DNA from: Cytobacillus sp. NJ13
GTDB taxonomy: Bacteria > Bacillota > Bacilli > Bacillales > Cytobacillaceae
Direction: 5' to 3'
Length of the DNA: 64,000 bases
Assembly: GCA_030348385.1 (NCBI GenBank)
Contig: JAUCFP010000006.1
Coordinates: 2,910,501 to 2,974,500, forward strand
Below are positions 59,849 through 64,000 of this stretch, piece by piece. The position numbers and the translations under genes were made by a program. The stretch's first letter is position 1; each line of letters begins with the position of its first letter. Under the pieces are notes generated by a model. That model had not been told where the DNA came from, ran no database searches, and was given only the letters and a program-made list of their open reading frames with translations.

Positions 59849-60576
59849 AGATCTTACAAGCAAAAAATTATGATGAAATGAGTCAAAAAGCAGCGGAGTT
59901 TTTAATAGAAAGAATACGCAGGAGCCCTGATATTAAACTGGGATTGGCAACAGGCGGGACGCCAGTTGGATTATATGCCCAATTGGTGAATGATCAACAA
60001 AAGAACCACACTTCCTACAGGGACGTTACAACATTTAATCTGGATGAATATATGGGTCTTTCTGGTGAAGACCCGAATAGCTACCGTTTTTTTATGGACA
60101 AGCATTTATTTAATCATATTGATATTCAAAAAGAGAATACTCATGTTCCTTCTGGCGATAAAGCCAATCCGCAGCAGCAATGCAGGGAATACGAATATCA
60201 GATAAAGAAACACGGAGGTATTGACCTTCAAGTTCTTGGCATCGGCAGCAACGGGCATATTGGCTTTAATGAACCAGGTACTTCCTTTGACACTGAAACC
60301 CATATGGTCGAATTGACACCTTCTACACGCGAGGCCAATGCAAGATATTTTAACAGCATGAGCGAAGTGCCTTCTCATGCTATTACCATGGGAATTGCGA
60401 GCATTATGCGCAGCAGGGAAATACTATTGCTTGTCTCGGGAGATGCCAAAAGTGCAGCTTTAGAGCAGCTATTACAAGGAGAGGTAAACGAAAACTTCCC
60501 TGCATCTATATTAAAAACACACCCCGCAGTGACTATTATTGCAGATGAGGCCGCTATAGGTAAAATTCTTGTTTAA
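59845..60576 (+). CDS. nagB: glucosamine-6-phosphate deaminase
   Basis: This is a 243-aa enzyme, normal length for Bacillus NagB. GLATGGTPVGLYAQLV binds phosphate, TTFNLDEYMGLSGEDPNSYRFF has the catalytic Asp, and LGIGSNGHIGFNEPGT the catalytic His and Glu. It converts glucosamine-6-P to fructose-6-P and ammonia. GGGGAGGAG precedes the ATG, which overlaps the nagA stop as ATGA. The nagR/yvoA gene that follows nagB in B. subtilis is not here. Confidence 0.96.
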   Translation: MKILQAKNYDEMSQKAAEFLIERIRRSPDIKLGLATGGTPVGLYAQLVNDQQKNHTSYRDVTTFNLDEYMGLSGEDPNSYRFFMDKHLFNHIDIQKENTHVPSGDKANPQQQCREYEYQIKKHGGIDLQVLGIGSNGHIGFNEPGTSFDTETHMVELTPSTREANARYFNSMSEVPSHAITMGIASIMRSREILLLVSGDAKSAALEQLLQGEVNENFPASILKTHPAVTIIADEAAIGKILV

Positions 60577-60644
60577 ACTTGCTCTAAGAATAGTTTCTTA
60601 GCAATTGAGGAGCAGAGTACGCGACTAATCGGAACGGCATCAGT

Positions 60645-60692
60645 GAAGTTTTTCCCCATCTTTGTATGAAGATGCAGGAAAAACTTCTTTTT
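60645..60692 (+). terminator. intrinsic terminator of nagAB
   Basis: GAAGTTTTTCC pairs with GGAAAAACTTC around an inner CATCTT/AAGATG stem and is followed by TTTTTATT, about 70 nt after the nagB stop. Confidence 0.85.
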
Positions 60693-60772
60693 ATTGAGGG
60701 AACTCGCCAAAACCTGGAGAGCTCTGTAGTTTCCGAAACTGATTTCCAGTTTTCTGCATAGAAGAATAATAT

Positions 60773-60973
60773 TCAGTCTCCTCCCCCGCAGCCGCCGCCA
60801 TCTCCACCAAAGCCGCCTCCAAAACTATCACAGTTATGCGAGCTGCTATAATCTCCTGTATGGTGATAGGAAGAATGATTTTTCCCGCTGTCATAAGAAC
60901 GATTCGATGGTCTGGAGCCACCAATAGCGATCATGATAATAAGTAGTAAACCCATAATAATGAATCCTGACAT
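60773..60973 (-). CDS. small membrane protein with a Gly/Cys-rich tail
   Basis: This is a 66-aa protein. One hydrophobic helix (about 3-20) is followed by a Ser/His-rich stretch and a terminal FGGGFGGDGGGCGGGD tail with a cysteine. Similar small proteins are annotated as hypothetical in many bacilli; the function is unknown. ATG 60973 has AAGGGG 8 nt upstream. Confidence 0.6.
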   Translation of the reverse strand: MSGFIIMGLLLIIMIAIGGSRPSNRSYDSGKNHSSYHHTGDYSSSHNCDSFGGGFGGDGGGCGGGD

Positions 60974-61129
60974 TTCCATCACCCCTTATTTTTATATACG
61001 GATTATAGTTTGATTAGTTTCAGAAAATTCAAATAAAACAATCGATATATTTATGGGTTTAATAACAGGCAAGTTCTGCCGAAAAAACTATTAAGATGAC
61101 TTTGAATAAATAGAAAGAAAGAGGACTTT

Positions 61130-61603
61130 ATGATGAAAGAAATGCTGGTTTACAGATATGAAGAAGTTATTCATGCCCCAATAGATTTGGTTTTCAAATA
61201 CGTGGATGATGATGAAAAGATAAAGCTCTGGAATACTATGCTGATCGAAAACATTTATGACAATGAGGAAAATAAGCCAGTCCCGGAGCCTGGAACTAAA
61301 TTTGTCACCGTTCAGAAATTGGATAAAAAAATCATCAAAATCGATTCCGAATTGATTGAATACGAAGCTCCCCATAAAGTTGTTATGCACTCCCATTCCA
61401 AAGAAGGCTTAAGCATTTCAAAGTATCTCTTATCAAGAGAACATAATGGAACGCGCCTGATTGTGGAAGCAAGCCTTGTTCCAAGCAACTTCTTCTATAA
61501 GCTGACAACCAAACTTTTAGGATGGACAGCTAAATTTGTGTTTGAAGAGCAATACCAGAACTTGAAGAGTTATGTGGAGAATGAAGCGGATGATGATGAA
61601 TAA
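61130..61603 (+). CDS. SRPBCC (START-like) family protein
   Basis: This is a 157-aa protein. YRYEEVIHAPIDLVFKYVDDDEKIKLW at the N-terminus (signature: IHAPIDLVFKYVDDD), YEAPHKVVMHSHSKEG in the middle and a C-terminal long helix fit the helix-grip fold that binds hydrophobic ligands, as in polyketide cyclase/coenzyme Q-binding proteins. No ligand can be named. GAGG lies 5 nt before the ATG. A strong terminator follows at once. Confidence 0.8.
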   Translation: MMKEMLVYRYEEVIHAPIDLVFKYVDDDEKIKLWNTMLIENIYDNEENKPVPEPGTKFVTVQKLDKKIIKIDSELIEYEAPHKVVMHSHSKEGLSISKYLLSREHNGTRLIVEASLVPSNFFYKLTTKLLGWTAKFVFEEQYQNLKSYVENEADDDE

Positions 61604-61634
61604 AAAAGGTGTCCTGGAACGGGACACCTTTTAC
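61600..61634. terminator. bidirectional intrinsic terminator
   Basis: AAAAGGTGTCC and GGGACACCTTTT form a nearly perfect stem, ending the SRPBCC gene and the convergent ChaB-family gene. Confidence 0.9.
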
Positions 61635-61647
61635 TGTAAAAGCTTAT

Positions 61648-61851
61648 TTACTCTTCCTTCTTCACCCATTTATCATCATCATTCTTCTCATATTTCTTTT
61701 TCACTGCACTCCAGGCAACCTTAAAGGCCGTTTCCTCCTCGTCATATTCTTCGCTTGCCGAATTAAACGCTTCCTTAAAGATTTCCTGTGCGTGATGCGG
61801 AAGATTATCTTTGACGGAATCAGGCAGATCGCTTAATTTATCATAAGGCAT
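61648..61851 (-). CDS. ChaB family protein
   Basis: This is a 67-aa protein. LPDSVKDNLPHHAQEIFKEAFNSA and FKVAWSAVKKKYEKNDDDKWVKK are the hallmark of the ChaB fold, once linked to regulation of the cation antiporter ChaA. No chaA is nearby. GGGGAGGAAG precedes the ATG. Confidence 0.88.
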   Translation of the reverse strand: MPYDKLSDLPDSVKDNLPHHAQEIFKEAFNSASEEYDEEETAFKVAWSAVKKKYEKNDDDKWVKKEE

Positions 61852-61964
61852 TTTCGCTTCCTCCCCTGCACATGTTCTTTTATGTATTTTTCCTAATTAT
61901 GTGTGTTTTAAACACAGCCCCAGGAAGTCTCCATGTACAGGAGTAGCTGCTCAGCTGCCCGTCA

Positions 61965-62291
61965 TCACTCGGAAAGATTATTAATTAGTTCTTCATAATA
62001 CTCTTGCGGATTCGAAATATGGTTATCAATGAAAAACTTTGCCTGATCTTTGAACATATCAATGTAGGAATCTCTGCTAATGGCTAAATCCCCTAAATCA
62101 GCAGTGTCTCCTTGAACTTGTACTGTACCTGCCTTAACGTCAACAACAACGGTCATAAATATTTTATCCCTGTAAAGAACAGTACCCGTCACTTGTTGTT
62201 TCAGTAAATCGACAAGAGGAAATTCATGGCGTACACCTGTTGGTTTAAACAGCGTATAGCCTGCATTGGGTTTATCTTTATGATCATTCAT
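61965..62291 (-). CDS. hypothetical protein (108 aa)
   Basis: This is a soluble acidic protein. Segments such as GVRHEFPLVDLLKQQVTGTV, FMTVVVDVKAGTVQVQGDTA and DQAKFFIDNHISNPQEYYEE suggest a small beta-rich core with a C-terminal helix. I recognise no family. The ribosome site is moderate (GATGGAAG). It is followed on the same strand by the ChaB gene 113 nt later. Confidence 0.6.
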   Translation of the reverse strand: MNDHKDKPNAGYTLFKPTGVRHEFPLVDLLKQQVTGTVLYRDKIFMTVVVDVKAGTVQVQGDTADLGDLAISRDSYIDMFKDQAKFFIDNHISNPQEYYEELINNLSE

Positions 62292-62370
62292 TCTTCCATC
62301 TCATCATTTCTTCTGCTGAAGGCTGATAGCTGCGCATAAAAAACAGAATAGTATCAATAATTTTCATCGA

Positions 62371-62475
62371 TTAGATCCAATCTTTCACATAAGCCACTAA
62401 TCCGATCACAGAACCAATTACGGCGCCAAAAAGCACATAAAAACGTGTTTCGAGCTGCGCGAGCTTTTTTGTCAA
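62371..62475 (-). CDS. very small membrane protein (34 aa)
   Basis: A TTG at 62475 has AGGAGGG 6 nt upstream, one of the best ribosome sites in the window. It opens a frame starting MTKKLAQLETRFYVLFGAVI and ending in YVKDWI at TAA 62371. Residues 11-30 form one membrane helix. The start signal and composition make a real microprotein likely; the function is unknown. Confidence 0.6.
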   Translation of the reverse strand: MTKKLAQLETRFYVLFGAVIGSVIGLVAYVKDWI

Positions 62476-62550
62476 ACTAATCCCTCCTGACCTTTGTTCC
62501 TGCTTTCTACGATATTTATTGGAAAAGGTTTCAAGTTTTCGTTAAAGACG

Positions 62551-63027
62551 CTAATCCTGTATCGGCAGCACCGTCGAATCCTTTATCTCCCTCAATGCCA
62601 GGCTTGTCTGAATCTTCGTGATCCCCAGTTCATTCAGCTTCCTGATAAACATCTCCAGCCCCTTGCGATCCTTGCAGGCTACTTTCAATAGATAATCATA
62701 CTCCCCTGTTAAACAATGACATTCTAAAACTTCCTTCATGGATTCCAGCGTTTTTTCAAGAGATTCCAGTTTTTCAGCCTGGTGCATATTGGTGCTCATG
62801 AACACGAAGCATAATAAATCAAAGCCCAGCTTCTCATGGCTTAAAATAGCCACATGCTTTTGGATATACCCTTCCGCTTCCAACCGCTTAATTCTCGCAT
62901 GCACAGCCGGAGCAGACAGATTCACCCTTTTCGACAGTTCCAGATTGCTAATCCGGGCATCCTTTTGAAGTACATCCAAAATTTTTATATCCAGGTGATC
63001 CAATACCTTGCTTACAAGCGATTCCAT
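62551..63027 (-). CDS. Lrp/AsnC family transcriptional regulator
   Basis: This is a 158-aa protein. The helix-turn-helix reads LDIKILDVLQKDARISNLELSKRVNLS with APAVHARIKRLEAEGYI, and the RAM ligand domain CHCLTGEYDYLLKVACKD. It probably senses an amino acid and regulates itself and the divergent DMT permease, with which it shares 209 bp of upstream DNA. The ribosome site is weak (AAAGGACTGATGG). Confidence 0.92.
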   Translation of the reverse strand: MESLVSKVLDHLDIKILDVLQKDARISNLELSKRVNLSAPAVHARIKRLEAEGYIQKHVAILSHEKLGFDLLCFVFMSTNMHQAEKLESLEKTLESMKEVLECHCLTGEYDYLLKVACKDRKGLEMFIRKLNELGITKIQTSLALREIKDSTVLPIQD

Positions 63028-63198
63028 TATCCATCAGTCCTTTTCAATTATTCCAAATACCGATAAAATCACATACCCAAACCGAATATTTTATAATTTT
63101 AATCTAAAAAACTTTTAATTATTTCGAATTAATTTCATTATACAAAATTATCTTTTGTTTGATTTAAAAAATGTTAAAATTATTCATATAAACAATGT

Positions 63199-63212
63199 CA
63201 TTGTGCACAATG
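63199..63212. promoter_or_regulatory. 14-bp perfect palindrome between lrp-type gene and DMT permease
   Basis: CATTGTGCACAATG is a perfect dyad, 25 nt before the permease start. It is a candidate operator for the divergent Lrp/AsnC regulator. Confidence 0.45.
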
Positions 63213-63236
63213 GCTCTGAAAAAGGAGCTAAATGAC

Positions 63237-64000
63237 GTGAACTATTATCTTCTCCTTCTTTTAACAAGTTTTCTTTGGGGCGGAAATTTTATTGTAGGAA
63301 AAACGCTTGTGGATCACGCATCTCCTATTACCTTAACCATTTTAAGGTGGGCCATCGCTATCATCTGTCTCGTACCTCTTGTCTGGCATAAAGAGAAGCG
63401 GCTGCTCCCTCCGAAAACTGCCATCCTGCCATTATTGCTAATGGGCATCACGGGAGTTGCTTTGTTCCAGGCACTGCAATTCATGGCACTGGAAAAAACG
63501 TCGGCCACCAGTGTTGGCTTAATCTCTACATTAAATATGTTTTCCATTGCTGCCTTCTCTTTCATATTTCTAAAAGAAAAAATAAACATACTGCAGCTCA
63601 TGTCCATGTTCATTTCATTGTTTGGCGTACTGCTGGTCCTTTCAAAAGGAAGCCTGGAGATGCTGGTCTCACTTCATTTTAATACCGGGGACCTTTATAT
63701 GATGGCAGCAGTGGGCATGTGGGGAATCTATTCGGTCTGCAGCAAATGGGCCATGTCTTTCGTTACACCTATGATGTCCATCTTATACGCAGGCATATTT
63801 GGCCTTCTCGTGCTTTTGCCGTTCAACACTGCTGGTTTCACCGTTACAGATGTCAGTGCTTCATTTCTTTTATCCATTCTGTATACGGGTCTGATTTCAA
63901 CAGTCCTATGCATGGTACTCTGGAATATCGGGGTCAACCAGCTGGGACCAAGCACTTCCGGCCTGTTCCTAAACTTTAATCCAATTTTCACAGCCATCTT
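63237..64000 (+). CDS. EamA/DMT family permease (C-terminus cut by the window)
   Basis: The first 254 codons of a drug/metabolite transporter with about ten expected helices. LTSFLWGGNFIVGKTLVDHASPITLTILRW at the N-terminus (signature: FLWGGNFIVGKTLV) and ALEKTSATSVGLISTLNMF in the first EamA domain are typical; the second domain starts near YMMAAVGMWGIYSVCSKWAM. It probably exports an amino acid or metabolite. GTG 63237 has AAAGGAGC 8 nt upstream. The divergent Lrp/AsnC gene is the likely regulator. Confidence 0.9.
   Translation, partial: MNYYLLLLLTSFLWGGNFIVGKTLVDHASPITLTILRWAIAIICLVPLVWHKEKRLLPPKTAILPLLLMGITGVALFQALQFMALEKTSATSVGLISTLNMFSIAAFSFIFLKEKINILQLMSMFISLFGVLLVLSKGSLEMLVSLHFNTGDLYMMAAVGMWGIYSVCSKWAMSFVTPMMSILYAGIFGLLVLLPFNTAGFTVTDVSASFLLSILYTGLISTVLCMVLWNIGVNQLGPSTSGLFLNFNPIFTAI

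Overview
The window reads as a chromosomal segment of a low-GC Gram-positive spore-former of the Bacillaceae. A Cytobacillus/Mesobacillus-like genome is my guess, not a proof. The reasons are AT-rich DNA with strong AGGAGG-type ribosome sites and many TTG starts, T-box leaders in front of aminoacyl-tRNA synthetase genes, intrinsic terminators nearly everywhere, and familiar Bacillus families (GrpB, YhgE/Pip, ChaB, TerC, BlaR1/BlaI, EbrAB-type pumps, NagA/NagB). I see no insertion sequence, integrase, phage module, rRNA, tRNA or CRISPR array. Both ends cut genes: a GltP-type symporter on the left and an EamA/DMT permease on the right.

Layout. 1-660: a GltP-like symporter on the minus strand behind a c-di-AMP (ydaO/yuaA-type) riboswitch. 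0.9-9.4 kb: single-gene units (hydrolase, nitronate monooxygenase, two glyoxalase-fold proteins, an acetyltransferase with a possible leader peptide, an ECF sigma/membrane protein pair, an LprI-like lipoprotein, GrpB, a membrane-anchored Mrr-like protein, an isochorismatase-type hydrolase). 9.6-11.4 kb: a type-3 prolyl-tRNA synthetase behind a T-box. 11.6-22.7 kb: DUF proteins, a TetR/DHA2 efflux pair, a two-gene lipoprotein operon (ankyrin plus DUF4822), a sensor kinase/response regulator pair, a flavin reductase with a divergent ArsR-like regulator, and cdd. 22.9-28.8 kb: a nucleoside hydrolase, nine copies of a 52-bp tandem repeat, YhgE, then three tandem threonine T-boxes in front of a threonyl-tRNA synthetase that lacks the N-terminal editing region. 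30-33.8 kb: a three-gene operon of a permease and two amidohydrolases. 34-39 kb: an acetyltransferase, GlpQ, and an inducible beta-lactamase locus (bla divergent from blaR1-blaI, with operators). 39.4-40.2 kb: a tandem glycine riboswitch in front of a TRIC/UPF0126 membrane protein. 40-55 kb: amidohydrolase, LysE/LysR, acetyltransferase-MFS-ROK group with a 44-bp perfect palindrome, a possible structured RNA, PhzF, AlkD-like, peptidase E, MFS, TerC and a paired SMR pump. 55-60.6 kb: an amino-sugar cluster (RpiR regulator, nanE, PTS EIICB, nagA, nagB) with a perfect cre site. 60.6-64 kb: small proteins, ChaB, Lrp/AsnC and a DMT permease.

How the genes work together. The amino-sugar cluster gives an almost complete route: PTS import with phosphorylation, NanE epimerisation of ManNAc-6-P to GlcNAc-6-P, NagA deacetylation, and NagB conversion to fructose-6-P. 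The permease/hydrolase/aminoacylase operon suggests salvage of N-substituted amino acids. The most unusual item is the catalytic-core-only threonyl-tRNA synthetase under triple T-box control. That looks like an inducible stress or resistance copy rather than the housekeeping enzyme, which is not in this window.
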